Shown: positions 42,873-52,297 of the stretch, one piece after another
Layout: each line of letters starts with the position of its first letter
How positions within the stretch are numbered: the stretch's first letter is position 1
NCBI RefSeq assembly: GCF_000702305.1
Contig: NZ_JNLC01000012.1
Location: forward strand, 360,336 to 424,335
DNA length: 64,000 nucleotides
Direction of reading: 5' to 3'
Origin: Allobosea sp. 117
GTDB lineage: Bacteria > Pseudomonadota > Alphaproteobacteria > Rhizobiales > Xanthobacteraceae
Program-made: the position numbers and the translations under genes
The notes under the pieces: generated by a model
What the model saw: the letters and a program-made list of their open reading frames with translations, nothing else
Databases searched by the model: none
Told to the model about the DNA's origin: nothing

Positions 42873-44450
42873 TCACATGTCGGGAAGGCCGGCTTTGCGC
42901 AGGCCGTCGGCGAACAGGGCGAAATCTTCCTGCCGGCGGATCGGCAGCCAGTCCCTCAGGGAAGAGAGGCGCAGAGCGGGGTTGAGCTCGCGCAAACGAT
43001 CCATGGTTCGGCCGGCTTCCTCCCTGCGGCCCGATAGCGCCTGGCCGGCTGCGCCGATCGCTGCGGCCATGAGGAAGCTTGGCAGGTTTCGCTGAGCCTG
43101 GTCCGCCCATAGCGACGCAGTCTCGAAATGGCCGGCAAAAAGATGCGCCATCGCGATCCCGGCCTGCATCCGGTAGAGCTCGGGATCGACGGGGCTCAGA
43201 CGCATGGCGTGCTCGAAATAGTCGATCGCCGCCTCCGGCTCGCCGTGCCAGACGCGCAGGAAGCCGCCGAGGAACCAGGCCGGCGCCAGATTGGGATTGA
43301 GGAACAGCGCGCGGTCGAGGAGACCGATGCCGCTCTCGAACTCGCCGGCGAGATGGGCGAGCGCATGGCCGGCCCTCGCCAGCACCACCGCGTCGTCCCG
43401 TCCGAGCTCGACGGCGCGACGGGCAAGGGCGATGCCCTCGGCCGTCTCCTGCACCGGATCGGTCGTCCAGCCATTGACCTTGCGCCAGAAATAGCCCCAT
43501 GCCGCCATCGCATAGGGTGGAGCGAACTCGCCATCGAGCTCGATCGCCTTGCGGAAAAGCGGCAGCGCCTCCTCGACGGATTCCCTGCCGCCGCGATGCA
43601 GATGCGCGAGTCCGCGCAGATAGCAGTCATAGGCGTTGAGATTTTCGGTAGGCTTGCGCCGCGCGCGCTCGATCTCCGCCAATTCCATCTGCGGGGCGAT
43701 GGCGCCGACGACATCGCCGGAGATACGGTCCTGCAGCGTGAAGATGTCGTCGAGGGCACCCTCGAAGCGGTCGGCCCAGAGATAGCCATTGGTGCTGGCA
43801 TTGACCAGCTGGCCGGTGATGCGGATGCGGTCGGCGGCCTTGCGCACGCTGCCTTCGAGCACATAGGTGACGCCCAGCTCCCGGCTGATCTGTTTCACGT
43901 CGAAAGGACGGCCGCGATAGGCGAAGCTGGAATTGCGCGCGATGACGAACAGCCAGCGCACCCGCGACAGGGCGGTGATGATCTCTTCCGCGACGCCGTC
44001 AGCGAAATAGTCCTGTTCCGGGTCGCCGCTGAGGTTCTGGAACGGCATCACGGCGATGGAAGGCTTCTGCGCCGTCGCAGCCGTCGGCTGGATGGCGATG
44101 TCCGCCATGATCGCGGCTTTGCGCGACGCCTCCGGCATCCCGACCTGCCTGATGTCACCGACGAAGCGAAATCCCTTGCGGGCGACCGTGCGCACGAGGC
44201 GCTGCTCGGCGCCGGTGTCGCCGATCGCCTTACGCACCGCGTTGATGTGGCTGGTCAGCGTGGATTCAGAGATGACGCGGCCGTTCCAGACTGCATCGAG
44301 CAGGCCATCCTTGCTCACCACCCGCTCGTGATTCTCCACGAGATGAGCCAGCAGATCGAAGACTTGCGGACCGACGGCGACCGTCTGCGAGCCGCGAGTC
44401 AGCTCCCGTCGATCGAGGTCGAGCACGCAGTCTGCGAATTGGTACTTCAA
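42873..44450 (-). CDS. Winged-helix plus TPR signalling protein (CadC-like DNA-binding domain)
   Basis: 525 residues. Residues 1-95 form an OmpR-type winged helix (CVLDLDRRELTRGSQTVAVG; ARKGFRFVGDI). A middle domain follows with IAVMPFQNLSGDPEQDYFAD and YVLEGSVRK, the TolB-like part common with adenylyl-cyclase relatives and CadC-like proteins. The C-terminal half is TPR-like helical repeats. There is no obvious membrane segment. It is divergent from the AraC gene. It probably regulates genes by protein interaction; targets are unknown. Confidence 0.87.
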   Translation of the reverse strand: MKYQFADCVLDLDRRELTRGSQTVAVGPQVFDLLAHLVENHERVVSKDGLLDAVWNGRVISESTLTSHINAVRKAIGDTGAEQRLVRTVARKGFRFVGDIRQVGMPEASRKAAIMADIAIQPTAATAQKPSIAVMPFQNLSGDPEQDYFADGVAEEIITALSRVRWLFVIARNSSFAYRGRPFDVKQISRELGVTYVLEGSVRKAADRIRITGQLVNASTNGYLWADRFEGALDDIFTLQDRISGDVVGAIAPQMELAEIERARRKPTENLNAYDCYLRGLAHLHRGGRESVEEALPLFRKAIELDGEFAPPYAMAAWGYFWRKVNGWTTDPVQETAEGIALARRAVELGRDDAVVLARAGHALAHLAGEFESGIGLLDRALFLNPNLAPAWFLGGFLRVWHGEPEAAIDYFEHAMRLSPVDPELYRMQAGIAMAHLFAGHFETASLWADQAQRNLPSFLMAAAIGAAGQALSGRREEAGRTMDRLRELNPALRLSSLRDWLPIRRQEDFALFADGLRKAGLPDM

Positions 44451-44664
44451 TTCAGCGCTCCATCGCCACGCGCAGGCGGGGCAGCTTGCCGCGCCGCTCT
44501 GCGGATCGCCCTCATATCATGACGCGTACGGAGCTTTTCTCATAAGGCCGCTCCGCGTCGCTTTGGACGTAAAAGCAAGATCAATCCAACCTCGCCGCAA
44601 GGACTTTACGCCGGCCTCGCCGCACCCTGCGCTCACGATGCAACCGAGCCGTGAGCGTGGATCG

Positions 44665-45615
44665 ATGGACGAGACCATCCTGCGCGTGCCCTCGCCAGAG
44701 GATCTGTTCCGCGCTTCCCGACGCACCGAAGAACAGCCGTGGACCGCCTCCCGGCCAGCGGCGGGCGAGATGGCGCGCGTCCTCGGCACCACGCCGCGCC
44801 GCATCGTCACCGAGATTTCCGGCAGTTCCATCGCCCATTGGAAGCACGGCGAACTGCACGACGTCGTCGAGCCGATGAAGGACCATGTCATCATGACCTA
44901 TGTCGGCACGATGCAGCGCCTGGAGCGCCGGACCGGCAGGACGCTCGCTTCCGGGACGGCGAGGTCGGGCGTGGTGACGATCATCCCGTCCGGTACCAGC
45001 TCGCGCTGGGACATCGGCGGAGCGGTCAACGTCCTCCAGCTCTATCTGCCGCACGCCGTCCTGGAACGCGTCGCCGCCGAAGCCGACACGGCCGGCCCCG
45101 CGCCCTTGCTCGAGCGCACCGGCCATCTCGATCCGACGACATCCCGCCTCTTGATGAGCGCGGCGGACGCTCTCGACGGTAGTGAGGCCCTGGACGCGCT
45201 GTTCCGGCAGCAGCTCACCGATCTTCTGGCGACGCGGCTCCTGTCCGCGCACACCGGCGCCGCTGCCAGCCCACAGCCGGCATTGGGAGGGCTGTCGCCG
45301 ACGGCGCTGCGCCGTGCCATCGAGCGCCTGCGTTCGGATGACGACGCGGACCTGTCGCTCGCCGCGCTCGCCGCGGATGCGCATCTGTCGCGCTTCCATT
45401 TCTGCCGCGCCTTCAAGCAGAGCACCGGGCTGTCGCCGCACGCCTGGCTCCGGCAGCACCGGCTGGCGCAGGCCTCGACGCTGCTGCGCGATACCGACGA
45501 ACCGGTCGTCTCGATCGCGGTGGCGCTGGGCTACGGCTCCCAGTCCGCTTTCGCCGCCGCCTTCCGGCGCCTGACAGGTGAGACCCCGAGCAATTGGCGC
45601 CGGCGCGCGCGATGA
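44665..45615 (+). CDS. AraC-family transcriptional regulator
   Basis: About 316 residues from ATG 44665; starts at 44563 and 44638 are possible and no ribosome site decides. The C-terminal ~100 residues form the double HTH of AraC proteins (LSLAALAADAHLSRFHFCRA; VSIAVALGYGSQSAFAAAFR). The N-terminal region is a cupin-like sensor without clear ligand clues. It precedes the flavoprotein and MBL hydrolase genes on the same strand and is likely their activator. Confidence 0.85.
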   Translation: MDETILRVPSPEDLFRASRRTEEQPWTASRPAAGEMARVLGTTPRRIVTEISGSSIAHWKHGELHDVVEPMKDHVIMTYVGTMQRLERRTGRTLASGTARSGVVTIIPSGTSSRWDIGGAVNVLQLYLPHAVLERVAAEADTAGPAPLLERTGHLDPTTSRLLMSAADALDGSEALDALFRQQLTDLLATRLLSAHTGAAASPQPALGGLSPTALRRAIERLRSDDDADLSLAALAADAHLSRFHFCRAFKQSTGLSPHAWLRQHRLAQASTLLRDTDEPVVSIAVALGYGSQSAFAAAFRRLTGETPSNWRRRAR

Positions 45616-45637
45616 CGGCAATCGCACGGCAATCGCA
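45616..45637 (+). repeat. Tandem 11-bp repeat
   Basis: CGGCAATCGCA occurs twice in direct succession just after the AraC stop codon. Short and probably incidental, though it lies in the AraC-flavoprotein gap. Confidence 0.6.
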
Positions 45638-45790
45638 GCAATGCCTCTCGCGCACCGACGAGCGCGCCGAGGCTAGATCGATGGACTGACGCTCCACCGC
45701 CTTCTCGCATCGCAGCCCACCAAAGGCTCCGCCTGATGGCGGCGGCAACGGCGACCCGCACCTTCGGGACCCCTCACAGGAGTAGTTCAC

Positions 45791-46996
45791 ATGCGACTGG
45801 TCATCATCGGCGCCGGCTTCGCCGGCATGTATGCCGCCCTTTCCGCCGCGCGCCTGCGCGATCTCCAAGGCGTCTCGCCCGACGAGCTCGAGATCGAGCT
45901 GGCAGCGCCGCAGCCGACGCTGGTCGTCCGCCCGCGGCTTTACGAGCCCAGGCCCGAGACGCTCACGGCGCCGCTTCTGGAGCTGCTGGAGGCGATCGAC
46001 GTCCGCTATGTGCAGGGCACCGCCGAGACGGTCGACACCCGTCTCAACTCCGTCGGGATCGTCACGGGTGGCAGCGAGCGCAGGACGCTGCCTTATGACC
46101 GGCTGGTTCTCGCGACCGGCAGCCGCCTGTTTCGTCCGGACATTCCCGGCCTTGCCGAGCACGTCTTCAGCGTCGACCAGCTCGACGATGCTGTCGCCCT
46201 CGACCGCCATCTTCACGGGCTGGCAAGCCGCCCGGCGTCGGCTGCGCGCGATACGGTGGTCGTCGCCGGCGGCGGCTTCACCGGCATCGAGGCGGCGACG
46301 GAAATGCCGGCGCGGCTGCGGACCATCCTCGGCGACAAGGCCGCTATCCGCGTCGTCATCGTCGACCGCAACGACGCCATCGCGCCCGATATGGGAGCCG
46401 GTCCGCGCCCGGTCATCGAGAACGCCCTGCGCAAGGTGGGCGTGGGGACCCGGCTCGGTGCCGGCGTCGCCGCGGTGGATGCGGGCGGCGTGACGCTCAC
46501 CGGTGGCGAGCGCATCGAGTGCGCCACGGTGATCTGGGCTGCCGGCATGCGCGCCGCGCCACTGACCCAGCAGATCCCGGCCGAGCGCGACAATTCTGGC
46601 CGGCTGCTCGTCGACCGCGCCCTGCGCGTGCCGGGCGTCGGCGGCGTCTTCGCCACCGGCGACGCCGCCAAGGCGGCGTGCGACGACGTCGGCAACTACG
46701 CGCTGATGTCCTGCCAGCACGCCACCCGAATGGGCGCCTTCGCCGGCCACAACGCCGCCGCCGAGCTGCTGGGCGTGCCGACGATCCCCTACCACCAAGA
46801 GGCCTATGTGACCTGCCTGGACCTCGGCGACGCCGGCGCGCTGTTCACGCGCGGCTGGGACCGTCAGATCGAGTTCGTCGGCGCCGAGGCCAAGAAGATG
46901 AAGCAGGAGATCAACACGGTGTGGATCTACCCGCCTCGTGCCCAGCGCGACGTCGCCCTCGCCTCGGCGGAACCCGAGCGGGTCACCGACCTCTAG
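45791..46996 (+). CDS. NAD(P)/FAD-dependent oxidoreductase (NDH-2-like)
   Basis: 401 residues. The FAD motif VIIGAGFAGMYAAL is at the N-terminus, the NAD(P)H motif VVVAGGGFTGIEAATEMPARL in the middle, and GVFATGDAAKA near the C-terminal FAD contact. The overall layout is that of type II NADH dehydrogenase or related quinone reductases. An AGGAG site lies 5-10 bases before ATG 45791. It is followed by an MBL-fold hydrolase and preceded by an AraC regulator. The electron acceptor is not known. Confidence 0.86.
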   Translation: MRLVIIGAGFAGMYAALSAARLRDLQGVSPDELEIELAAPQPTLVVRPRLYEPRPETLTAPLLELLEAIDVRYVQGTAETVDTRLNSVGIVTGGSERRTLPYDRLVLATGSRLFRPDIPGLAEHVFSVDQLDDAVALDRHLHGLASRPASAARDTVVVAGGGFTGIEAATEMPARLRTILGDKAAIRVVIVDRNDAIAPDMGAGPRPVIENALRKVGVGTRLGAGVAAVDAGGVTLTGGERIECATVIWAAGMRAAPLTQQIPAERDNSGRLLVDRALRVPGVGGVFATGDAAKAACDDVGNYALMSCQHATRMGAFAGHNAAAELLGVPTIPYHQEAYVTCLDLGDAGALFTRGWDRQIEFVGAEAKKMKQEINTVWIYPPRAQRDVALASAEPERVTDL

Positions 46997-47114
46997 GCAC
47001 AACCGATGCCGTGCGCGCGCCGCATCGGCGGCCGCGAGCGGATCGCCTCACGACAACCCACACCCCTCAGTGGAACCGATTGGCTCAGTTCCACCACCTC
47101 AACAGGAGATGAAC

Positions 47115-48032
47115 ATGAGCGTGCAAGACACCTCCGCCCCCCGTCGAACGGGACACGAAGAACTGGTGCCGTCGCGCTACGCGGTGCGGATCGGCGAGAT
47201 CGACGTGCTGATCGTCAGCGACGGCGTCCTGCCGCTTCCGACCAAGATGCTGGGGCATAATGTCGAGCCGACCGCGCGGGCGGCCTGGCTCAACGACATG
47301 TTCCTGCCGGCCGAGGCCTTCGACTGGGCGCTGAACGCAGTCGTCGTCCGCAGCGGCCGGCAGACCATCCTCGTCGACGCCGGCCTCGGCCTCGATCCGG
47401 ACCTGAACCTGCCGCGCGCCGGCCAGCTGATCCGGCGGCTGGCGGCCGCCGGCATCGATCTGGGATCTGTCACCGACATCGTCCTCACTCACATGCACAT
47501 GGATCATGTGGGTGGCCTGCTCATCGACGGCGTCAAGGAGCAGCTCCGCCCGGATCTGCGGATCCATGTGGCGGCTGCCGAGGTCGAGTTCTGGAAAGAC
47601 CCTGACTTCAGCCAGGTCAACATGCCGCCCGGATTTCCGGACACGCTGCGCGCCGCCGCGAAGCGGTTCACGCAGGAGTATCAAAGCCATCTGCGGCTGT
47701 TCGACGAGGAGTCCGAAGTGGCGCCCGGCGTGGTCGTCTCCCGCACCGGCGGCCACACCCCCGGCCACAGCGTGGTCCGCGTGGCGTCCGGCGGCGACCG
47801 GCTGATGTTCGCCGGCGACGCCGTGTTCGCGGTCGGGTTCGAACACCCGGAGTGGTACAACGGCTTCGAACATGACCCCGAAGAGGCGGCCCGCGTCCGG
47901 GTCCGTCTCTTGAAGGAACTGGCGGCTACGGAGTCATCGCTGGTGGCCACCCACCTGCCGTTCCCGTCCGTCGGCCATGTGGCAATTGATGGCGACCACT
48001 TCCGCTGGGTGCCGGTGTTCTGGGACTACTGA
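47115..48032 (+). CDS. MBL-fold metallo-hydrolase
   Basis: 305 residues. Metal ligands are visible: HMHMDH at 126-131 (HxHxDH), the His in GGHTPGHS and the Asp in MFAGDAVF. The start at ATG 47115 is chosen because AGGAG lies 6 bases upstream; ATG 47109 overlaps the site. The closest general type is the large family containing lactonases and related hydrolases. The substrate is unknown; its link with the flavoprotein and AraC genes suggests a xenobiotic or stress response. Confidence 0.87.
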   Translation: MSVQDTSAPRRTGHEELVPSRYAVRIGEIDVLIVSDGVLPLPTKMLGHNVEPTARAAWLNDMFLPAEAFDWALNAVVVRSGRQTILVDAGLGLDPDLNLPRAGQLIRRLAAAGIDLGSVTDIVLTHMHMDHVGGLLIDGVKEQLRPDLRIHVAAAEVEFWKDPDFSQVNMPPGFPDTLRAAAKRFTQEYQSHLRLFDEESEVAPGVVVSRTGGHTPGHSVVRVASGGDRLMFAGDAVFAVGFEHPEWYNGFEHDPEEAARVRVRLLKELAATESSLVATHLPFPSVGHVAIDGDHFRWVPVFWDY

Positions 48033-48046
48033 TTTCGCAGCGCCGA

Positions 48047-48089
48047 CCGGAGCATTTCCGCAATACAGTGAAACGCGGAAATGCTCCGG
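48047..48089. repeat. Palindromic intergenic element/terminator
   Basis: CCGGAGCATTTCCGC (48047-48061) and GCGGAAATGCTCCGG (48075-48089) form a perfect 15-bp stem with a 13-nt loop, starting 15 bp after the MBL gene. Its core is the same as in the element at 22762-22802, so both belong to one repeat family. Probably ends transcription of the AraC-MBL unit. Confidence 0.7.
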
Positions 48090-48157
48090 GACGCCCGAAC
48101 GCATCACGCCGGCTCGGCCGGCGTGTTTTGCCGCACGCAATCCGGCAGATCTCTTCC

Positions 48158-49186
48158 ATGTCTGGTGATGACCACTACCTGCCGCTTGCCCTGATCAACA
48201 TCCTGGGCATTGCCGGCATCGTCGTCTGGCACGTTCAGGGCCGCAGCCGCCCGACAGCTCGCCTGATCGTCCAGATCCTGTTCTTCGCCGCCATGAGCCT
48301 CATTCTTTACATGGGAGGCATCGCGCCGCATCAGCCCGATGACGTCTACACGGAGGGTTTCGCCGAGTGGCTGTCGAAGTCCGCCAAGGTTCTTTGGTGG
48401 ACCCACCTTGCATGGACGATCATCGGCCTTCTCCACATTTATGTCAGGCTCAACCGCAAGCCGCGGGAAGCCCATCTCATCTTGGACATGGCTGTTGCCG
48501 TCATCTATCTCGGCGTCGCGCTGTCGGTGATGGGCTTCGTGTTCGGCATGCCCATCGCCACTCTGGTGACGACCTCGGGCGTGGTCGCCCTCATATTGGG
48601 TCTGGCGCTACAGAACACGCTCGGCGATGTCTTTTCAGGCATCGCGCTGACGCTCGGCAAAGCCTATGCGATAGGCGACTGGGTGCAGCTGAGCGACGGT
48701 ACGGCAGGCCGGGTCACCGAGACCAACTGGCGCTCCACAAATCTGCTGACCGGAGCGAACAACATCGTCGTGCTGCCCAACAGCCTGCTGGCGAGACAGG
48801 GCCTGACCAGCCTCAGCCGTCCCGACGAAACGCATCAGATCACAGTGGCCGTGCGCTTCGCCGCCGTGCAGCGGCCGCGCCGGATCGAGGCGGCGATGCG
48901 GTCCGTGCTGCAAGCCAGCACCCGCATCGTGAAGGATCCGCCGCCGGTCGTTGCCCTGAAGTCCATCGACGCCGTCGCGATCGACGTGGAACTGCAGTTC
49001 CGCGTCGCCAGCCTCGCCATGGGAACGTCCGCCAGGAACGAGATCATCGACCTCATCCACGACCATTGCGAAGCAGGCGGGCTCTGCCTGGCCTTGCCCG
49101 CGCAAAGCCTCTTATACGCGCCGGCGACAACGCGCGGCGAAGCTGTCGCTTCCGGTGCCGCATTGCGCTCACCCGGCGCGCCTTAG
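48158..49186 (+). CDS. MscS-family mechanosensitive ion channel protein
   Basis: About 342 residues from ATG 48158. The N-terminal region has four or more hydrophobic segments. The pore-helix and beta-domain segment VTTSGVVALILGLALQNTLG and the following DVFSGIALTLGKAYAIGDWV are the MscS signature. The C-terminal cytoplasmic domain is present. It is not clearly co-transcribed with its neighbours. Confidence 0.88.
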   Translation: MSGDDHYLPLALINILGIAGIVVWHVQGRSRPTARLIVQILFFAAMSLILYMGGIAPHQPDDVYTEGFAEWLSKSAKVLWWTHLAWTIIGLLHIYVRLNRKPREAHLILDMAVAVIYLGVALSVMGFVFGMPIATLVTTSGVVALILGLALQNTLGDVFSGIALTLGKAYAIGDWVQLSDGTAGRVTETNWRSTNLLTGANNIVVLPNSLLARQGLTSLSRPDETHQITVAVRFAAVQRPRRIEAAMRSVLQASTRIVKDPPPVVALKSIDAVAIDVELQFRVASLAMGTSARNEIIDLIHDHCEAGGLCLALPAQSLLYAPATTRGEAVASGAALRSPGAP

Positions 49187-49621
49187 AACCGGCGACAGTA
49201 TCCGAGTCGTCGGCCGGACGCGTGTCTCGCAACAGTAATGTCTGCAAGATCCGCCAGCGTGACGCTGCGCCGTTTCCGGCGCCGGCCTTCGTCGGCTTCC
49301 CATCTCATAGAAGCGACAACGTGGTGTCACCGTCGCAATAACTTGTCGGGAAGCAAGGATTGTTGGCGCAATTATTTGCGCCCTTGGCTCTGGGGATTTC
49401 CGGCGGCCACGTCGCACCGTGGAGGACAATCGGCGGTGCTGGCGCGCCGACCAGAGCGAAACTGCGAACACCTATGTCGTTGATATCGCGATGGTCTAGG
49501 ACATCAAGGAAAGGGCTTTGCCACCACTATGAGACCTCCGGCTCCGCGCGCAGCACAGAGGTCTCTCCCTTCGCCGCAATTTGCAGAACCGGCAGCATGA
49601 GCGACTAGTAGTCAGGGACGC
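49187..49621. other. Gene-poor boundary between MscS and the defence operon
   Basis: No convincing gene is seen. The stretch holds copy B of the coding-like repeat (49439-49499) and an 8-bp inverted repeat GAGACCTC/GAGGTCTC (49531-49538, 49558-49565). It is the likely left edge of the inserted defence/mobile segment, although no duplicated attachment sequence was found. Confidence 0.5.
49439..49499 (+). repeat. Diverged coding-like repeat, copy B
   Basis: Translates as WRADQSETANTYVVDI plus three residues and a stop. Compared with copy A at 42699-42759, most differences are synonymous or conservative (E/D, G/S, I/V), implying past selection as protein. There is no complete upstream gene in this frame. 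Confidence 0.55.
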
Positions 49622-52297
49622 TCATCTCATCTCTCCAAACTGCTGCAGAAGACCGACGAGCGTCATGTTCTCCGCGATCGCATCATGCGGGATCAGGGCA
49701 TAGCGCCATGCCTTGCCGCCGTAGCTCGCAGCGTGACCGCTCGCATGTCGACACCACTCGAGGGCGGAGTCGCGCTTTGCCAGCACATCCGGATCGGTCA
49801 TCTGGTTTGAGGCCTTAGGTTCGAGCATCAAGATGCAGTCATCCGTCTCGGCCACGAAGTCCGGCTGATACTCCTGAAGGTCCGTGCCGCTGCGATAAAA
49901 CAGCTGAAACTGCCCGCGCGCTGGCTTGAACCATTTCAGCGCCTCGCGATCGAGAACGACCGCCAGCTTCCGCTCGGCATCCGACTGGAATTTCTGGGTG
50001 GCGTACAGGCACTTCTGGAAGCCGCCGAACAGATATCGCGCCATGTTGGCCTTGTCCGCGGGGGACTGACGGAAATCGAGTGGCACCTCTCCGGCCGCCG
50101 CCGTATAGGCGCTCTTTCGCAACTCGGTGAAGCCGCGCGTGACGACGACCTCGTATTCGACCTCTGTGTCCTGCCAGAAGTGGTTCTGCATCTGCGCATG
50201 AACAAAGCGGGCAATCTCCTTCTGGTGGAGGCGCAGGATCTTGCGAACCCCGTCTTCAGGATGCGTGGTCAACAAATGGTTCGCCACCTGGGCCGCAAGA
50301 TCGTAGAGCAGATCGGCATGCTCGTCGTAGGCCACGTCATCGAAGTCGATCAGGCCGCTGACGACATGGTCCTCCAACCGCTGCTCATCGATATTGCCGG
50401 CGCCGAGACCGATGCGGTCGACTTGCCCCGTCCGCAAATGCGCAGCCCATAGCGTTTCGTTCGGCACTTCGTAGCGCAAGCGCGACAGGTCGAGCGTGAA
50501 TTGATGGAAGCCGGATTTCACCTCGCCCTTCGGCGTGACTAAAATGCGGGGAATATCGATCGTCTGCTGCACGACCAGGTCGACAGTTCGGGCGACGATG
50601 GCGGTGAGATCGGGTTGCTTGGCGATCCCATCCAGCTCCAACTGGCCGGGCTGATACTGGCTTTGGACCTCGCGCAGAACCGCTGCCTGCACCTCGGGTT
50701 TCTGTAGGTATGCGACGCTGGGCAGGCGCGATGGCTCGGTTTCCATCTTGCGGATCACATCATAGGCGATCCGAACGACCTGCTGCTCTTCGTTAGTGAA
50801 TTCGGCCGGCGACTCCTCAAAGCCGGATGTGCCGTTGACCGGCGCATCAGAACGCAGGCCGAGCTTGGCGGCGAGTTGAGGCCGTGACTCGACCGTGACG
50901 GTCTTCTGCTGCAACTCCCCATCGGTGAGGATGACCTGCTGCAGGCGGATGGTCGAATCCGGCTTGCGCGCCTCGTCGACAATCTCCTGAAATCGGTCAT
51001 GTGCTACAATGTTTAGTCGGTCGACGGCGGTGACCCCGGTCCGCCGGCCATAGGGCAGACGCAAACCCCGCCCAATTGACTGTTCGATGAGCGTGCGGGC
51101 ATTGGCGGCGCGCAACGGCACGATCGTGTAGAGGTTGGTGACGTCCCAGCCTTCTTTCAGCATGTTGACGTGGATGACGATCTCGGTCGGCTCATCGGGG
51201 TCTTCAACCTTCAGCAGTCTCTCGATCGTCTCCTCTTCCTTTACGCTGGAATCGACCTGGATGACCTTGTCCGCATAGCGCCCCTCGAAGAAGGCGTTGG
51301 ACTTGACCAGAGTCATCAGCTCCGCAGCATGTGTCGTATCGCGCGCGATCACGAGGATGAAGGGTTTGACGATCCGCTCGCCGATCTGGCGCGCATAGGT
51401 CTCCAGTTCGACCTTGACGCTTTCGTGCAGGCGCACGCCATCTTCCAGTTTGATCTGCTGCAGCTGTTCGGGCGACTTGCCGGTCGCGACGAAGTTCTCG
51501 CGGGTGACGACGGCCGGCTCTTTCACAAAGCCATCAGCCATGGCGCAGCCGAGCGGATAGTCGAAGACCACGTTCTGGAACGGCGCAGGTCCCCGCGTCG
51601 TCTCGACGAACGGAGTCGCGGTCAGCTCCAGCCCCATAACCGGTTTCAGCTCGTTGATGGCGCGCACGCCCGCGGTCGCCCGGTAGCGATGCGACTCGTC
51701 CATGATCAGAACGAGGTCCTTCTGCGCCGCGAGGTAATCGAAATAGCTGTCGCCGATCTCTTCCTTAAAGCTGCGGATGCGCGGGCTGCGGCCTCCCCGC
51801 ACCTCGGAATTGATTTTGGAGATGTTGAAGATGTTGACGGTGACCGGGAACAGATTGCCGCCGCTGGCAATCTGCCGCTCGAAATTGTCGCCCGTCGTGA
51901 TGACGGGCGGCGATATCGCGAATTCAGCGATGCCCTTCAGCACATATTTCGGCGTGTTCGGCGTAAAGTCGGTGATCAGCTTGTTGTAGATCGTGAGGTT
52001 CGGCGCGAGCACGAAGAAGTTGTTCAAGCCATGCGCTAGGTGCAGATAGGCGATGAACGCGCCCATGAGCCGGGTCTTGCCAACGCCGGTCGCCAGCGCG
52101 AAACACAGACTCGGGAAGTCACGTTCGAAGTCCGTGACTCTCGGAAACTCGCTCCTAATCGCCGCAAGCGCCGCCTCCAGATCAGCGCCCTTTCGCGGCG
52201 GCGCGAGTTCGGTGACGCGATCGAGAATTTCGAGAGATTGCCGCTGCGGAGCGCGGAGGCTGAGACGGCCGGCGATGGCGTTGACGTGACGGTTCAT
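49622..52297 (-). CDS. res: Type III restriction enzyme, Res subunit
   Basis: 891 residues. Superfamily 2 helicase motifs: Walker A ATGVGKT (69-75), DESH (200-203), and the later QSIGRGLRLPYG motif VI region. A C-terminal nuclease motif is visible as D813...E826-P-K828 (PDFVAE...LEPK), consistent with PD-(D/E)xK cleavage. The start overlaps the mod stop by 4 bp. It forms an ATP-dependent restriction complex with the Mod protein. It is the last gene of a five-gene operon. Confidence 0.92.
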   Translation of the reverse strand: MNRHVNAIAGRLSLRAPQRQSLEILDRVTELAPPRKGADLEAALAAIRSEFPRVTDFERDFPSLCFALATGVGKTRLMGAFIAYLHLAHGLNNFFVLAPNLTIYNKLITDFTPNTPKYVLKGIAEFAISPPVITTGDNFERQIASGGNLFPVTVNIFNISKINSEVRGGRSPRIRSFKEEIGDSYFDYLAAQKDLVLIMDESHRYRATAGVRAINELKPVMGLELTATPFVETTRGPAPFQNVVFDYPLGCAMADGFVKEPAVVTRENFVATGKSPEQLQQIKLEDGVRLHESVKVELETYARQIGERIVKPFILVIARDTTHAAELMTLVKSNAFFEGRYADKVIQVDSSVKEEETIERLLKVEDPDEPTEIVIHVNMLKEGWDVTNLYTIVPLRAANARTLIEQSIGRGLRLPYGRRTGVTAVDRLNIVAHDRFQEIVDEARKPDSTIRLQQVILTDGELQQKTVTVESRPQLAAKLGLRSDAPVNGTSGFEESPAEFTNEEQQVVRIAYDVIRKMETEPSRLPSVAYLQKPEVQAAVLREVQSQYQPGQLELDGIAKQPDLTAIVARTVDLVVQQTIDIPRILVTPKGEVKSGFHQFTLDLSRLRYEVPNETLWAAHLRTGQVDRIGLGAGNIDEQRLEDHVVSGLIDFDDVAYDEHADLLYDLAAQVANHLLTTHPEDGVRKILRLHQKEIARFVHAQMQNHFWQDTEVEYEVVVTRGFTELRKSAYTAAAGEVPLDFRQSPADKANMARYLFGGFQKCLYATQKFQSDAERKLAVVLDREALKWFKPARGQFQLFYRSGTDLQEYQPDFVAETDDCILMLEPKASNQMTDPDVLAKRDSALEWCRHASGHAASYGGKAWRYALIPHDAIAENMTLVGLLQQFGEMR

